Shown here one piece after another: positions 25,147 to 34,799 of a stretch of DNA of 57,855 nucleotides. The notes beneath the pieces are model-generated. The model searched no databases. It was given only the letters and a program-made list of their open reading frames with translations, and had not been told where the DNA came from. Made by a program: the position numbers and the translations under genes. This DNA comes from Pseudomonadota bacterium. Lineage in GTDB: Bacteria; Pseudomonadota; Gammaproteobacteria; Burkholderiales; Burkholderiaceae_C. Where the stretch lies: positions 1-57,855 of the forward strand of contig JAKAZQ010000016.1 in assembly GCA_021815805.1 (NCBI GenBank), in the 5' to 3' direction. How positions within the stretch are numbered: position 1 is the first letter of the stretch; every line of letters starts with the position of its first letter.

Positions 25147-25857
25147 TCAATGGTCGCGGTAGCGCGTGGGGTCGGGCACGCCGGCCGCCGCGAAGCCGGC
25201 GGCGCGGATGCGGCAGGCCGGGCACTGCGCGCAGGCGCACCCCTGCTCGTCGGCCTGGTAGCAGCTCACCGTCAGCGCGTAGTCCACGCCCAGGCGCAGG
25301 CCCTCGCGGATGATCTGCGCCTTGTTCAGGTGGATGATCGGCGCATGCACGCGCATGCGACGTCCCTCGACGCCGGCCTTGGTCGCCAGGTTGGCCATGT
25401 GCTCGAAGGCCTCGACGTACTCCGGCCGGCAATCCGGATAGCCCGAATAGTCGACCGCGTTCGCGCCGAAGAAGATGTCGCACCCGCCCAGCGCCTCGAT
25501 CCACGACAGGGCCAGCGAAAGCATCAGGGTGTTGCGCGCCGGAACGTAGGTGTTGGGTATGCCGGCGGCGACTCCCGAGGTCGGCACCTCGATCGACGTG
25601 TCGGTGAGCGAGGAGCCGCCGAAACGCCCGGCGTCCAGCTGCATGATCTCGTGGCGCACCGCACCCAGCGCACGGGCCACTCGGCGCGCCGCATCGAGCT
25701 CCGAGCGGTGGCGTTGTCCGTAGTCGAGGGACAGCGCGTGGCAGGCGTAGCCGGCCTCGCGCGCCATCGCCAGCACCGTGGCGGAATCCTGGCCGCCCGA
25801 CAGCAGCACCACGGCGGGCGCGCCAGGCAGCGCGGCGCAGCGAGGGTCGTGGTTCAT
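25147..25857 (-). CDS. queC: 7-cyano-7-deazaguanine synthase
   Basis: A 236-aa queuosine-pathway enzyme that converts 7-carboxy-7-deazaguanine to preQ0 with ATP and ammonia. The PP-loop is [12 protein letters not shown] (20-25), with [30 protein letters not shown] and [19 protein letters not shown] following. The zinc site is supplied by Cys199 and the Cys cluster at 207-215. Its ATG overlaps the cpoB stop by four bases (ATGA), so it is translationally coupled to the tol-pal genes, a common arrangement in proteobacteria. Confidence 0.96.
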   Translation of the reverse strand: MNHDPRCAALPGAPAVVLLSGGQDSATVLAMAREAGYACHALSLDYGQRHRSELDAARRVARALGAVRHEIMQLDAGRFGGSSLTDTSIEVPTSGVAAGIPNTYVPARNTLMLSLALSWIEALGGCDIFFGANAVDYSGYPDCRPEYVEAFEHMANLATKAGVEGRRMRVHAPIIHLNKAQIIREGLRLGVDYALTVSCYQADEQGCACAQCPACRIRAAGFAAAGVPDPTRYRDH

Positions 25858-26645
25858 CGGCGCAGCCTGGCCAGGCGGTCATGCGCGGCGGACGCGGCCT
25901 CCGAGTCGGGATATTTCTTCAGCAGGCGTTCCAGCGTGATGCGCGCGGTCTTGAATTCGTGCAGTTGCACCTGGCAATTCGCCAGGCCGAGCATGGCCTC
26001 CGGCGCGCGCTGGGCATCGGGGGACGACTGCAGCAGGTCCTGGAACGCCTGCACCGCGTCACGATAGCGTTGCTGCCCGTAAAGGGAATTGCCCAGCCAG
26101 TAGCGCGCCTCGTCCAGGTAGGGGCCGCTCGGGTACTGCGTGATGAAGGCGCGGAACTGGTCGGCCGCGCTGGCGAACTGGCCGTTGCGGAAATTGCCCA
26201 GCGCCTGTTCGAACGCGCTTTTTTCGGCCGGCGGCACGGTGAAGGTCTTGCCGCCGATCTGCACCTGCACCGGCTCCAGCGGTGCCAGGCGCTGGCTCAG
26301 CGCCTTCTGGCTCGCCTGCATGCCGGCCAGCGCCTGATCCAGCTGGCGCGTGCTCGTGTCCTGGCGCCCGCGCAATTGCGCGATCTCCGTCTTCAGCTGG
26401 TCGATCTGGTTGGCCAGGTCGAGCATCGAGTTGCGCACCTGCTGCAGCTGCTGCTGCTCGGCCTGCTGCGTCTGCTGCATCTGCGCGAATTGCGCGCGCA
26501 ACTGCAGGATGGCGCGGCGCGCGCCGTTGTCGGCGAACAGCTCGGCATGCGCCGCGCCGGTCCAGGCCAGGCCGCCGAGGCCCAGGGCCAGCGCGGCGGC
26601 GACGCGGCGCAAGCGCGCGCCGGCGGGAAAGGTCGGAGTGGTCAT
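25854..26645 (-). CDS. cpoB: Cell division coordinator CpoB (YbgF)
   Basis: A 263-aa periplasmic protein that links Tol-Pal constriction with septal peptidoglycan synthesis. A signal peptide ends near AAHA (about residue 33). A Gln-rich coiled coil ([19 protein letters not shown]) spans about 45-125 and mediates trimerisation. C-terminal TPR units follow ([20 protein letters not shown], then [20 protein letters not shown]). It lies 42 bp after pal and overlaps queC. Confidence 0.95.
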   Translation of the reverse strand: MTTPTFPAGARLRRVAAALALGLGGLAWTGAAHAELFADNGARRAILQLRAQFAQMQQTQQAEQQQLQQVRNSMLDLANQIDQLKTEIAQLRGRQDTSTRQLDQALAGMQASQKALSQRLAPLEPVQVQIGGKTFTVPPAEKSAFEQALGNFRNGQFASAADQFRAFITQYPSGPYLDEARYWLGNSLYGQQRYRDAVQAFQDLLQSSPDAQRAPEAMLGLANCQVQLHEFKTARITLERLLKKYPDSEAASAAHDRLARLRR

Positions 26646-26687
26646 CGGGGGCGGTTCCGGAAAGGGCGGGCCGTGAGGCCCGGGGGA

Positions 26688-27263
26688 TCAGGGCTGGTAG
26701 GCGATGTCGACGCGACGGTTGATCGCGTAGTCCTCGGCGGTCGTGCCGTGGGCCTTGGGCTTTTCCTTGCCGAAGCTGATGGCTTCCATCTGCGAGGGCT
26801 TGACCCCGAGCAGTTCCAGGCTGCGCATCACCGCGTCGGCGCGCTTCTGGCCGAGCGCCAGGTTGTACTCGCGGCTGCCGCGGGCGTCGGTGTTGCCCTG
26901 CAACTGCACCTGCGCCGCGGGGTGGGTGGTGAGGTACTGCGCGTTGCCCTGCAGGGTCGGCTGGTAGCGCGGATCCACGCTGAAGCTGTCGTAGGCGAAG
27001 TAGATGCTGCGTCCGACATCGGCGGTGGGGCCGGGCGCGCCACCGCCGTACGCCTGTCCCGCGCCACCGGTCTGCACTGCGGCCACCGAGCTCTGCGCCG
27101 CGCTGCCGGCGCTGGCGCCCGGCAGCGCACCCGCCACGGCTCCCACCGGGGTGGCGGTCTGGGCTACCACGGGGGCCTTCTCGCCGAGGCTGACGCCGGA
27201 GGCGCAGCCGGCGAGCATGGCGGCCGCGGCGAGCAGCGGAACGAATCGGTACGAACGGCTCAT
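26688..27263 (-). CDS. pal: Peptidoglycan-associated lipoprotein Pal
   Basis: A 191-aa outer-membrane lipoprotein. The lipobox is MLAGC with Cys20, followed by a long low-complexity Gly/Ala linker to about residue 80. The OmpA-like domain has IYFAYDSFSVDP and NTDARGSREYNLALGQKRAD, which holds the Asp and Arg that bind diaminopimelate in peptidoglycan. The C-terminus INRRVDIAYQP is canonical. GGAG lies seven bases before the ATG at 27263. It sits 103 bp after tolB. It anchors the outer membrane and partners TolB. Confidence 0.96.
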   Translation of the reverse strand: MSRSYRFVPLLAAAAMLAGCASGVSLGEKAPVVAQTATPVGAVAGALPGASAGSAAQSSVAAVQTGGAGQAYGGGAPGPTADVGRSIYFAYDSFSVDPRYQPTLQGNAQYLTTHPAAQVQLQGNTDARGSREYNLALGQKRADAVMRSLELLGVKPSQMEAISFGKEKPKAHGTTAEDYAINRRVDIAYQP

Positions 27264-27366
27264 GGTGCGTCTCCGGCTGGACAGGAACGACAGGGCGGAA
27301 CAAGGGGAGGAGGGCGGACACGCACCGCCCCGCGGCGGTGGTGCGCCGGGCGATGCTGGGGCAGGC

Positions 27367-28692
27367 TCAGGCCGGGGTCGTCCACGGCCCCCAGGCCGGC
27401 TCGCGCACCTGCTGACCGGGCGCTGCCAGGGTGGTGCGAACACTGCCGTCCAGCGAGACGGTCCGCAGTACCTGCGCGCCGCGCTCGGCGGCACCGTAGA
27501 CCAGGATCTGGCCGTTGGGCGCAAAGCTCGGATGTCCGTCGTCGGGGCCTTCGCCCAGCGCGCGCGTGCCGCCGCTGGCCAGGTCCTGCAGCCACAGCTG
27601 GTAGCTGCCGCCCTGGCGCGAGATGAACGCCAGCGACTTGCCATCCGGACTGATGGCCGGGCTGACGTTGTAGTCCCCGGCGAAGGTCACGCGCCGCAGG
27701 TTCGAGCCGTCGAGGCCCGCTTGATAGATCTGGGGTGATCCGTCGCGATCACTGACGAAGTACAGGCTCTTGCCGTCCGGAGCGAACACCGGCTCGGTGG
27801 CGATGCTGCTGGCCCGGATCACCGGCCGGGCACGACCGCCTCCCGCCGGCAGCGTGAAGATCTGCGAGGCCGCGCCGACGGTCAGCACCACCGCCAGGCT
27901 GCGACCGTCCGGCGAGAACGCCGGCGCGCTGTTGCTGCCGCGGAAATCGGCGACCGCGCGCCGCGCGCCGGTGCGCACGTTCTGCACGAAGACCACGGGC
28001 TTGCCGGTCTCGAACGAAACATAGGCCAGGCTGGCGCCGTCCGGGGCCCAGGTCGGCGACATCAGCGGCTCGCGGCTGCGCAGCGCGGCCAGCGGGTTGT
28101 AGCCGTCGCTGTCGGCCACCAGCAGGCTGAAGCTGCTCGGACCGCCGCGGCTGACGAAGGCGATGCGGGTGGCGAACACCCCGCGCTGGCCGGTGAGTTT
28201 CTGGTAGATGAAATCGGCGATACGGTGCGCCGCCAGGCGCAGGTCGCCGCCGACCACGCGCAGCGCCACGCCGCCGAGGTCGCGCTGCCCCACGGCATCC
28301 CAGAGCCGGAAGCGGATCGCCCAGGTCTGCGGGCCGACCGACACCACGCTGCCGCCGCCGGCGGCCTCGAGTTGCGCGGCGCGCCACTGGTCGTAGGCCG
28401 GCGGCCCGGCGTCGCCCAGCGTCGGCGAGTCGCTCGCCGGCGTCACCCGGAACTGGCCGCTGCGCAGCAGGTCGGCGCGGATGATGTCGGCCAGCGGCTG
28501 CGGGCACGAGGCCTGCCCGGCGAAGGTGTCGACGAGAACCGGAATCTGGTGTGCGCCGACGCCCGAGACGTCGACGCGGAACTGCGCACGCGCCAGCAGG
28601 GGCTGCGCCGCGAGGCCGAGGGCGCCGGCGAGGCGCAGGCCGCGGGCGGCCGCGGGCAGGGTCGTACCGAGTACAAAGCGTCGTCGTTGCAT
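27367..28692 (-). CDS. tolB: Tol-Pal system protein TolB
   Basis: A 441-aa periplasmic protein with signal peptide ending near LARA (about residue 36). The N-terminal domain (IPVLVDTFAG, then PLADIIRADLLRSGQF) is followed by a six-bladed propeller whose blades show SFSLLVADSDGYNP, SPTWAPDGASLAYVSF, APAFSPDGRSLAVVL, EPVFAPDGKSLYFVSD and SPAISPDGKSLAFIS. It binds Pal and TolA and recycles Pal during constriction. It heads the tolB-pal-cpoB-queC unit; tolQRA lie about 17 kb away on the same strand instead of directly upstream. Confidence 0.97.
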   Translation of the reverse strand: MQRRRFVLGTTLPAAARGLRLAGALGLAAQPLLARAQFRVDVSGVGAHQIPVLVDTFAGQASCPQPLADIIRADLLRSGQFRVTPASDSPTLGDAGPPAYDQWRAAQLEAAGGGSVVSVGPQTWAIRFRLWDAVGQRDLGGVALRVVGGDLRLAAHRIADFIYQKLTGQRGVFATRIAFVSRGGPSSFSLLVADSDGYNPLAALRSREPLMSPTWAPDGASLAYVSFETGKPVVFVQNVRTGARRAVADFRGSNSAPAFSPDGRSLAVVLTVGAASQIFTLPAGGGRARPVIRASSIATEPVFAPDGKSLYFVSDRDGSPQIYQAGLDGSNLRRVTFAGDYNVSPAISPDGKSLAFISRQGGSYQLWLQDLASGGTRALGEGPDDGHPSFAPNGQILVYGAAERGAQVLRTVSLDGSVRTTLAAPGQQVREPAWGPWTTPA

Positions 28693-28791
28693 GAGGGTCC
28701 TGGCAGGCTGGCGCCGGCGGAACGCGCGGCCGCCCGGAATTCTACGGCCTGAAGCTCGGCCTACGCCGGTCTGCGCAGGCCGCGGAAGGCC

Positions 28792-29577
28792 TCAGGGACG
28801 GCGTTGCGCTTCGCGCAGACGCCAGGCCTTCAGATAGCGGTACCAGGTCTCGTGCGCGGTCGAGCAGGCCAGCACGAAGCCCAGGCGGCCATCCAGGAAA
28901 CCGCGGCGCAGCACATAGGTGCGCATGAACGCCCAGAAGCTGTGCAGCAGCGCGTCGAGCAGGCCCGCGCCGCCGCCGCCGGCGGCCACCTTGACCGCGC
29001 CGGCGCTGCTGTAGCGGTTCATCTTGTCCAGCACGTCGTCGAGGGAGCGGTAGCTGATGTGCAGCAGGTCTTCGCGCAGGCGCGCAACGTTTCCGTCGAC
29101 GCGCAGGCTTTCATGCACCAGGTCGTCGCTGAAGCGGGCGCTGCCGCGGCGAAACAGCCGGGTCACGCGATCCGGGTACCAGCCGCCGTGGCGCATGAAC
29201 TGTCCGCAGTAGCTCGACCGCCTGGGAATCGAGAACGCCGCGGCGTCGCCGGGGTTCGCCGCGGCGGCGCGGATTTCCCGCGCCAGGTCCTCGCCGACGC
29301 GTTCGTCCGCGTCGATGGACAACACCCAGTCGCAACCGGCCAGCGCCAGCGCGCGGTTTTTCTGCGCTCCGAACCCCGGCCAGTCCGGGCTTTGCTCGAC
29401 GCGCGCGCCGGCCGCCCGCGCCAGCTCCACGGTGCGGTCGCCGCTGGCGTGGTCGAGCACCACGATCTCGTCGCACCATGCCAGGCCGGCGAGGCATTCC
29501 GGCAGGTTGCGCTCCTCGTTGCGGGTGATGATGATGGCCCCGATGCTCGGGCCGCGCGGCGTCTGCGGCGCGCTCAC
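28792..29577 (-). CDS. GT2 glycosyltransferase, WaaE/KdtX-like
   Basis: A 261-aa cytoplasmic GT-A enzyme. The N-terminus IGAIIITRNEERNLPECLAG and DEIVVLDHASGDRTVELAR are the nucleotide-sugar fold, DWVLSIDADERV carries the metal-binding DxD, and RRSSYCGQFMRHGGWYPDRV with LFRRGSARFSDDLVHE are typical of the LPS-core WaaE/KdtX group, which adds glucose or heptose to the inner core. The start is GTG 29577, overlapping the TGA of the upstream transferase (GTGA), with GGGGAGA upstream, so the two are coupled. Divergent msbA supports an LPS role. Confidence 0.9.
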   Translation of the reverse strand: MSAPQTPRGPSIGAIIITRNEERNLPECLAGLAWCDEIVVLDHASGDRTVELARAAGARVEQSPDWPGFGAQKNRALALAGCDWVLSIDADERVGEDLAREIRAAAANPGDAAAFSIPRRSSYCGQFMRHGGWYPDRVTRLFRRGSARFSDDLVHESLRVDGNVARLREDLLHISYRSLDDVLDKMNRYSSAGAVKVAAGGGGAGLLDALLHSFWAFMRTYVLRRGFLDGRLGFVLACSTAHETWYRYLKAWRLREAQRRP

Positions 29578-30491
29578 TGCACGCTCTCCCCGCGCGCCGC
29601 GAGCCGGCGTGGATCGGGCTCCCAGGCGCCGATGTCGCCGAGCGGGAAATCGCCGCTCAGGCCGTACAGCGCGCGCTTGATGCGCCCCACGCGCGACGCC
29701 CGCGCCAGCGACTCGGCGCCCAGCGCCTGCGCGGCCTCGGCCTGCGCGAAGCGCTGCAGGTAACCGCGCCGGAACTCGCCCTGCGACAGGCCCCATTTCA
29801 TGATGAAGGTGCGCGCTCCGTGGTTGCGGCGCACGCGCCCCGTGCTGCGGCACGCGAAGTGGTACACGCGGCTGTCGCCGATGACCGCGAAGTCGCGGCA
29901 GCCGGCAACCCAGAATTTCATCATCAGGTCGTCCTCGCTGCCCATGCCGGGGCTGAACTCCAGGCTGTAGCCGCCGACCGCGTGCCACCAGTGGCGCGGC
30001 ACCACGCTCACCGGCGACGCCGCTCCGAGGATGTCGTCACGTGCCGGCTCGGCGTGCCGCGCCAGCAGCGCCGCGGCGTCGAAGTCCTGCGCGCTGCGTC
30101 CGAAATCCTGCACGACGGTCAGCGGGTTGACCGTGTGCGTCGGCTCGATCACGGTGGCCGACAGATAGGCCGCGCGAGCCTGGCGCGCCGCGATGGCACG
30201 GGCCAGCGCCTGGTCCCAGCCCGGGCAGCAAACCATGTCGTCGTTGAGGTAGACCAGCCAGTCCTGCGTGGCCATCGCGGCCAGGCCGTTGACGGCCAGG
30301 CAGATGCCGACGTTGCCGGGGCTGTGGCTGTGGCGCAGCCCCTGCGCGCGCACCCAGGCCAGGCTTCCGTCCGAGCCGTCGTTGACGTGCACCAGGATCT
30401 CGTGCGGCATCACGCTGTGCTGCCGGATCGAGTCCACGCACAACCTCAGGTACTCCAGGTTGTTCCAGGTCGGAATCAGGATGCTGAACAT
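29574..30491 (-). CDS. GT2 family glycosyltransferase
   Basis: A 305-aa GT-A transferase. FSILIPTWNNLEYLRLCVDS and EILVHVNDGSDGSLAWV form the donor-binding fold, and DWLVYLNDDMVCCPGWD contains the DD metal motif. GGYSLEFSPGMGSEDDLMMK is a likely acceptor/catalytic loop. The ATG at 30491 has no clear ribosome site. It is coupled to the WaaE-like gene by a 4-bp overlap and is 111 bp from divergent msbA. Likely cell-envelope sugar transfer (core or O-chain); sugar unknown. Confidence 0.88.
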   Translation of the reverse strand: MFSILIPTWNNLEYLRLCVDSIRQHSVMPHEILVHVNDGSDGSLAWVRAQGLRHSHSPGNVGICLAVNGLAAMATQDWLVYLNDDMVCCPGWDQALARAIAARQARAAYLSATVIEPTHTVNPLTVVQDFGRSAQDFDAAALLARHAEPARDDILGAASPVSVVPRHWWHAVGGYSLEFSPGMGSEDDLMMKFWVAGCRDFAVIGDSRVYHFACRSTGRVRRNHGARTFIMKWGLSQGEFRRGYLQRFAQAEAAQALGAESLARASRVGRIKRALYGLSGDFPLGDIGAWEPDPRRLAARGESVQ

Positions 30492-30602
30492 GGTCGCAGG
30501 GGGTTGCCGCGGGGGCGGGCGTTGTCGCACCCTATGGTAGAAAGCCGAGTCGGCCGCCGGCAGGCACGCCCTGCCGTCCAGCATTCTTCCACGTTTCGAT
30601 CC

Positions 30603-32399
30603 ATGTCCAAGCACACCGCGGCGTCCGCCGTTTCCGAGTCCGCAGCGCGCGGTGGCCTGGCCCTGCTGCGCGGCCTGTTCGGAGCCGATCCGCGCAATCG
30701 CGTGGCCGCGCTGCTGATCGTGGTCTGCGCGGCGGTCGTCGCCGCCACCGAGCCGACGCTGCCGGCGCTGATCAAGCATGTGCTCGACGTCGGCTTCACC
30801 GCGCATCGCGACTTCTCGCTGTGGATGGTGCCGGCGGTGCTGCTGGGCCTGTTCAGCATTCGCGGCCTGGCCTGGCTGGCCTCGCAGTTCCTCACGCAGT
30901 GGATGACCCAGAACGTGCTCGCGCGGGTGCGCACGCTGGTGTACGCACAGATCCTGTATGCCGAACTGGCCGCGTTGCGCAAGGAGAGCGCCAGCAGCCT
31001 GATCGGCGCCGCCGTCTACGAGGCGCAACTCGCACTGGGCATGATCTTTCCCGGCATGCTCACGCTGGTGCGCGACACCCTGACGCTGGCCGCGCTGTTC
31101 GGCTACCTGCTGTGGCTGAACTGGAGTCTGACCCTCATCACCCTGGTCATCCTGCTGCCGCTGATCGTCGCGATGCGCATCATCAGCCGGCGCGCCAAGC
31201 GCCTGAACGCGCAGATGCAGCGTGCCGCGGAGACCACCTCCTACGCGCTGGAAGAGAGCATGCTGGCGGCGCCGGTGATCCGCGTGCACAACGCGCAGAG
31301 CGCGTTCTCGCGGCGTTTCGAGGCCCTCAACCAGCAGTTGCGCCGCCTCACCGTGAAGGCCATGGTGTCGGGCTCCTCGACCACGCCGGTGTCGCAGTGG
31401 CTGTCGGCGCTGGCGGTGTCCCTGGTCATCGTCTACGCGCTGCACCAGAGCGACGTGGTCGGGCATGAGGGCGTGGGCGGCTTCGTGTCCTTCATCACGT
31501 CGATGCTCATGACCCTGTCGCCTCTGCGGCGCGTGGCCGACATCGTGCAGCCGATGATGCGCGCACTCAGCTCGCTGGAGCGTCTGCACGGCATCGTCGA
31601 CGCTCCGCAGGAGGCCGATCCCGGCAGCTACGCGTTGCAGCGGGCGCGCGGGGAACTGGTGTTCGAGCATGTCGGCGTGCGCCTGCCCGGGGTCGAGCGC
31701 GCCGTGCTCGACGCCGTCGACCTGCGCGTGCATGCCGGCGAAAGCCTGGCCCTGGTCGGCCCTTCCGGCGCGGGCAAGACGACCCTCATGCGCCTGGTGC
31801 CGCGCCTGCTCGAGCCGAGCACCGGTCGCCTGCTTCTCGACGGCGTGCCGTTGCGGGACTGGAGCCTGCGCAGCCTGCGGGCGCAGATCGCGCTGGTGAG
31901 CCAGGACGTCGTTCTGCTCAACGACAGCGTGGCGGCCAACGTCAGTTTCGGCGAGGCGGTGGACGAGGCGCGCGCCTGGGCCGCGCTGGAAGCCGCCGCG
32001 CTGGCCGATTTCGTGCGCGAGCTGCCCGGTGCGCTGCAGGCCCAGGTCGGGCACAACGGCTCGCAGTTGTCGGGCGGCCAGCGCCAGCGCCTGTCGATCG
32101 CGCGCGCGCTGTACCGCGACGCGCCGGTGCTCATCCTGGACGAGGCCACGAGCGCGCTCGACGCCGAGAGCGAGCGTCTGGTGCAGCAGGCGGTGGATCG
32201 CCTCATGGCGGGGCGCACGACCATCGTCATCGCGCATCGACTGGCGACCATCGCGCATTGCGACCGCATCGCGGTGCTCGACCAGGGACGCCTGGTCGAA
32301 CTCGGCACGCAGGCCGAGTTGCTGGCGCGTGAGGGCCTGTACGCGCAGCTTCACCGCATGCAGTTCGCCGCGGGATCCGGCGCGGGCTCGCCGGCATAG
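30603..32399 (+). CDS. msbA: Lipid A / lipid exporter MsbA-type ABC protein
   Basis: A 598-aa half-transporter with a six-helix exporter domain (residues 1-330) and a C-terminal ATPase: Walker A GPSGAGKTT from 386, signature LSGGQRQRLSIARAL, Walker B VLILDEATSALD and H-loop AHRLATIAHCD. As a homodimer it would flip lipid A-core across the inner membrane. HNAQSAFSRRFEALNQQ lies in the cytoplasmic coupling region. ATG at 30603 lacks a good Shine-Dalgarno; TATGGTAGAAAG upstream may hold the -10. The adjoining glycosyltransferases support msbA over a drug exporter. Confidence 0.9.
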   Translation: MSKHTAASAVSESAARGGLALLRGLFGADPRNRVAALLIVVCAAVVAATEPTLPALIKHVLDVGFTAHRDFSLWMVPAVLLGLFSIRGLAWLASQFLTQWMTQNVLARVRTLVYAQILYAELAALRKESASSLIGAAVYEAQLALGMIFPGMLTLVRDTLTLAALFGYLLWLNWSLTLITLVILLPLIVAMRIISRRAKRLNAQMQRAAETTSYALEESMLAAPVIRVHNAQSAFSRRFEALNQQLRRLTVKAMVSGSSTTPVSQWLSALAVSLVIVYALHQSDVVGHEGVGGFVSFITSMLMTLSPLRRVADIVQPMMRALSSLERLHGIVDAPQEADPGSYALQRARGELVFEHVGVRLPGVERAVLDAVDLRVHAGESLALVGPSGAGKTTLMRLVPRLLEPSTGRLLLDGVPLRDWSLRSLRAQIALVSQDVVLLNDSVAANVSFGEAVDEARAWAALEAAALADFVRELPGALQAQVGHNGSQLSGGQRQRLSIARALYRDAPVLILDEATSALDAESERLVQQAVDRLMAGRTTIVIAHRLATIAHCDRIAVLDQGRLVELGTQAELLAREGLYAQLHRMQFAAGSGAGSPA

Positions 32400-32722
32400 A
32401 CGGCGCCCGCGGTGCTGCCGGCGCCTGCACGCCGGCGTCGCGTGCACGCGCCTGACCGCAGGCGCGGCGTGGGCGCGAGTCGGCGCGCGGGCAGCGTCGC
32501 CAGGACCTGTCTACGCTGAGAATCCGGAACCCCGAAACCGCGCCTGCGCGCCGCTGCAGACGCCGCGCCTGTGCCGCGCCTGTGCCGCGCCTGTGCCGCG
32601 GCAGGGCGGGCGCGGGCGCCGCGGCGGTTCCTGGCATTGCCTGCCGGCGTGCCCGACCTGCCGCACCTCACCCCACCGCACCTCACCCCACCGCGCCTCA
32701 CCGACTTTCCCATGGATCTCCC
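32400..32722. other. Leader region with short tandem repeats and conserved promoter-like block
   Basis: No gene. GCGCCTGTGCC repeats three times exactly at 32565-32597. CCGCACCTCACCCCA repeats twice exactly at 32661-32690 with a third partial copy. The block 32491-32525 matches 34655-34689 upstream of the next paralog at 26 of 35 positions, including TCTACGCTG, a possible -10 area. Confidence 0.7.
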
Positions 32723-34546
32723 ATGTCCCTGCACATCACGCGTCACCGCATGGCGTCGTTCGCGCTGTTCCTGGCACTGGCACTGGGTGCGCACGCCGCG
32801 TCGGCCGGCGTACCCATGCTGCTGCTGCCGACGGTGTTCGGGGCCTTCGCATCGGCCGCACTGATCGGCGGCGCGCTGTGCATGCGCTGGATGATCGCGC
32901 CGAGCGCGCCGCGCTCCGGCATGTCCGGCGACAGCGCCAAGCGGGGCGCCGGCCGTCCGGACTCTCCGCAGGACGCCTGCCGCGGCAACGACCAGCCCTG
33001 CGCCGGGCCGACGTCGCCCGGGGCCGGCGCGCAAGGCGCGCCACGGGTACGCGAGCGCACCGAGTTGCAGCTCGAGTTCGACGGCAATGTGGGGCTTCGC
33101 GAACTGCTCGCGCGGGTCCGCGTGGTCGGCCCCGGCGAGGTGCGTCTGCAGCGCATCGAGGCCCGCGAGAGCGCCGGCGTGCGCTGGGTGCGCGAGGCCG
33201 CGCACGTCCGCGGCGGCGCGCCGCTGTGCGAGCTCGGCAGCGTCGTGTCGAGCAGCCGGCCCTGCGTGTTCCTGCTCGGACTCGGCGACGATCCCCACGT
33301 GGGCGCGTTCGCGCCGGTCAGCGTCACGGCGCTGCATGACGCACGCAGCCTGAAGGCACGTGCCCGGGCCTATGTCTACAACGCGTCCTTTTTCTACAGT
33401 CCCGAGGCCGCGCTGCTGCACCAGGGCCCCTTCGGCGCCATCTCCGGTGCGGCCGTGATGCTGTTCGACGGCGCGCGTTTCCAGGTGCGCGGCGTCCCCG
33501 GCATGCCCGCGGCGAACTCGATCATCGGCCTGCACCTGTCCAAGGACGGCAGGGAACTGTATGTCCACACCAAACCCCCCGAGTTTGCCCGCGTGTTCAC
33601 GCTGGAGCGCTGGAGCGGTCAGGGCAGCATTCTTGCGATGTCGTCGCGCACGCCATTCCGCGTGTATCCGACGCGTCGGGGCGCCTGCGCATTCCACGGC
33701 ACGAACCCGTACACGCCGCTGCGCAGGTTCGAATGCTTCGCCCCCGGACAGGCACCGATCAACATGTTCCAGACGACGCTGTCGGAGCCCGTGCCCGGCA
33801 CGGCCGGCGGGCTCGACCTGCTGTGGATCCGATCCTTGCAATTGCCGTTCCTGCCGGCCGAAATGGGGTATTTCTCCGATCACTGGATGCCGGTGGAACT
33901 GCCCCCCGACCACGCGTTGCACGACCTCGATCCGCACCACTATGCCCAGACCCGCTCTTCCGACGGCGTCGAGCGCTATGCCTTCTTCGGCAGGTTTCTC
34001 GACAGCCAGGGCCGGCAGTATCCGGCCGCGATGATGAGCGTGTTGCCGCGCGGCGTGCCGGGCGCCGACCGGCCGCGCGTCGAGCGCCTGGACCCCTTCG
34101 ACTTCGGACCCCTGCGCTGGCCCATCGACAACTGGGGCACGTTCATCGACGGACGTCGCAACACCAGCCTGTACATGATCGCCGGCGACTTTCAGCCGCC
34201 GCCGGGTCGCTGCTGGCGCAACTACCTGCTGCAATCGGCGGTGTTCGAGCCTGTCGGTTTTGAACTGGTGCGCAAGTCGCGCTCCGAATGGTGCAAGCCG
34301 AGCCCGGCGGTGCTGGGGCATGGGCTGCGGGGCATGATCGGCACGACCGACGACCACGAAGGCACCGATTTCCTGCTGCTGCTGGTTCCCGGACACCGCC
34401 ACGCCACGCACGTCGTGCTGATCCGCGTCGATCGCCCGGGCGGCCTGCCGCCCGCGGTGCGCAGCGAGCCGCTGTTCGTGTTCGGCGGCGAGGCAAGGGC
34501 GACGCGTTTCGTGCCGATGATCTCGAACATTCCGTACCCGCTCTAG
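32723..34546 (+). CDS. Unrecognised exported protein, tandem family copy 1
   Basis: A 607-aa protein I cannot assign to a family. A signal peptide ends near AASA|G (residue 29), then a second hydrophobic stretch (VPMLLLPTVFGAFASAALIG) may anchor it in the membrane. A Pro/Gly-rich spacer leads to a domain from about residue 115 starting TELQLEFDGNVGLRELLARV. Conserved among the three copies are a Cys pair (C..GSVVS...PC), HVGAFAPVSVTALH, ARAYVYNASF, YPTRRGACA with FECF (second Cys pair), GLDLLWIRSL, SDHW, YAFFGRFLDSQGRQYPAAMM, LPRGVPG, NTSLYMIAGDFQPPPG, LLQSAVFEPV, LVRKSRSEW and the tail ATRFVPMISNIPYP. LSKDGRELYVH-like units hint at beta-propeller blades. Paired cysteines fit a periplasmic or surface location. 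The ATG at 32723 is chosen over an out-of-frame ATG at 32712. Confidence 0.85.
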   Translation: MSLHITRHRMASFALFLALALGAHAASAGVPMLLLPTVFGAFASAALIGGALCMRWMIAPSAPRSGMSGDSAKRGAGRPDSPQDACRGNDQPCAGPTSPGAGAQGAPRVRERTELQLEFDGNVGLRELLARVRVVGPGEVRLQRIEARESAGVRWVREAAHVRGGAPLCELGSVVSSSRPCVFLLGLGDDPHVGAFAPVSVTALHDARSLKARARAYVYNASFFYSPEAALLHQGPFGAISGAAVMLFDGARFQVRGVPGMPAANSIIGLHLSKDGRELYVHTKPPEFARVFTLERWSGQGSILAMSSRTPFRVYPTRRGACAFHGTNPYTPLRRFECFAPGQAPINMFQTTLSEPVPGTAGGLDLLWIRSLQLPFLPAEMGYFSDHWMPVELPPDHALHDLDPHHYAQTRSSDGVERYAFFGRFLDSQGRQYPAAMMSVLPRGVPGADRPRVERLDPFDFGPLRWPIDNWGTFIDGRRNTSLYMIAGDFQPPPGRCWRNYLLQSAVFEPVGFELVRKSRSEWCKPSPAVLGHGLRGMIGTTDDHEGTDFLLLLVPGHRHATHVVLIRVDRPGGLPPAVRSEPLFVFGGEARATRFVPMISNIPYPL

Positions 34547-34799
34547 CAGGCTCGCCCTCTGCCGCCCAGGCTTCTGGCGCGTGGCGCCAGGCGGTCCGGC
34601 ACGGCGGTTCGAAATGTAACCGCATACGACAAGTGGGCGAATGCTGCGTGCCGAGCAGCTTTGCCGCAGCCTTTCTACGCTGGGAACCCTGGACTGCGGC
34701 GCTGCGCGACACGGCAGTGCACGAACGGCGCCGCGCTGGTGCCGCGGCGTTCCGCGGCATGCCCCGTCGGTGCCGCCCGATCTTTCCCGGGAGCCTGTC
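34547..34799. promoter_or_regulatory. Leader/promoter region of copy 2
   Basis: The 34655-34689 block resembles 32491-32525 upstream of copy 1, and similarity continues in patches toward the start (GCCGCGGCGTTCC, GGTGCCCGA). This implies that the duplication included the promoter and leader. TGGCGCGTGGCGCCA at about 34576-34590 can form a small hairpin that may end copy 1. Confidence 0.5.
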
